A stretch of DNA of 56,494 bases, taken from assembly GCF_004770155.1 (NCBI RefSeq), contig NZ_RQFA01000004.1:1-56494 (forward strand). Reading direction: 5' to 3'. Source of the stretch: Leptospira gomenensis (GTDB lineage Bacteria; Spirochaetota; Leptospiria; Leptospirales; Leptospiraceae). The position numbers were made by a program, and so were the translations under genes. The notes below the pieces were generated by a model. That model did no database searches and was not told the DNA's origin. It saw only the letters and a list, made by a program, of their open reading frames with translations. Shown in pieces: positions 56,341 to 56,494 of the stretch; the stretch's first letter is position 1, and each line of letters opens with the position of its first letter.

Positions 56341-56494
56341 TGTGAGTTCCCGCACAAGTTCACTCTACAAACGAATCCGCGCCCCACCGGACAACAACGC
56401 TCTTCTGTGTGAGTTCCCGCACAAGTTCACTCTACAAACGAATCCGCGCCCCACCGGACAACAACGCTCTCCTGCGCCCCACCGGACTTCCTAC
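56341..56494 (-). repeat. tandem array 4, right arm of inverted pair, reaching the window edge
   Basis: It reads GTGTGAGTTCCCGCACAAG, then TTCACTCTACAAACGAATCC, GCGCCCCACCGGACAACAAC and GCTCTTCTGTGTGAGTTCCC, and ends with CGGACTTCCTAC at the last base. Reverse complemented it matches 55303-55456 nearly base for base by eye, including the outer GTAGGAAGTCCGG boundary. It lies about 105 bp upstream of the flgG start. Confidence 0.95.

Overview
The window looks like a stretch of a Leptospira chromosome, probably from the pathogenic (P1) group. The signs are FlgG and endoflagellar-type genes, a futalosine-pathway radical SAM enzyme, several spirochaete-style lipoproteins, many TTG/GTG starts, and the repeated palindrome GTGTGAGTTCCCACAC scattered between genes. 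Both ends lie in repetitive sequence: a GC-rich element at the left and a tandem array at the right. The piece may therefore be a whole draft contig that breaks at repeats. I saw no rRNA, tRNA, prophage, transposase or CRISPR array.

Layout. 0.4-4 kb: NhaD-like antiporter, a PerR-type regulator without a structural zinc site, and dihydrolipoamide dehydrogenase. 4-11 kb: a lipoprotein, a methyltransferase, a degenerate GGDEF protein coupled to a CheX-like protein, an alpha/beta hydrolase, and a FapA (DUF342) protein. 11-20 kb: mtnA, a rhomboid protease, two proteins of unknown function, an HpcH/HpaI-type lyase, a carbamoyltransferase, a PilZ-like protein and prfC. 20-26 kb: a membrane Fe-S oxidoreductase, mqnC, a lipoprotein, a diguanylate cyclase, a GerMN protein and a HAD phosphatase. 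26.8-29.9 kb: a tight three-gene operon of a lysine 2,3-aminomutase, a D-Ala-D-Ala-ligase-like ATP-grasp enzyme and a haem-oxygenase-like diiron protein. This is the best candidate for an undescribed biosynthetic system.

30-46 kb: a bfr / THUMP methyltransferase / vertebrate-type N-acetylglutamate synthase operon on the minus strand, diverging from a thiolase / heptosyltransferase / Xaa-Pro aminopeptidase operon. These are followed by a large membrane PP2C phosphatase, an M20 amidohydrolase, a double-domain ThyX and a CzcA-type RND pump. 47-56 kb: a DUF4395 protein, two solitary DNA methyltransferases, an XRE-cupin regulator behind a structured leader, a CPA2 antiporter in a small operon with a class-D-beta-lactamase-like lipoprotein, and flgG. 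flgG is bracketed by near-identical inverted repeat arrays and has lost its normal 3' end.

Themes. Cyclic-di-GMP and chemotaxis/motility parts recur: an active-looking GGDEF protein, a degenerate GGDEF-CheX pair, a PilZ-like protein, FapA and FlgG. Several enzymes keep a family fold but have changed catalytic residues (thiolase, class D beta-lactamase-like protein, ornithine-carbamoyltransferase-like protein, HDO protein). The palindromic repeats sit at gene borders, and at flgG they appear to have reshaped a coding sequence.
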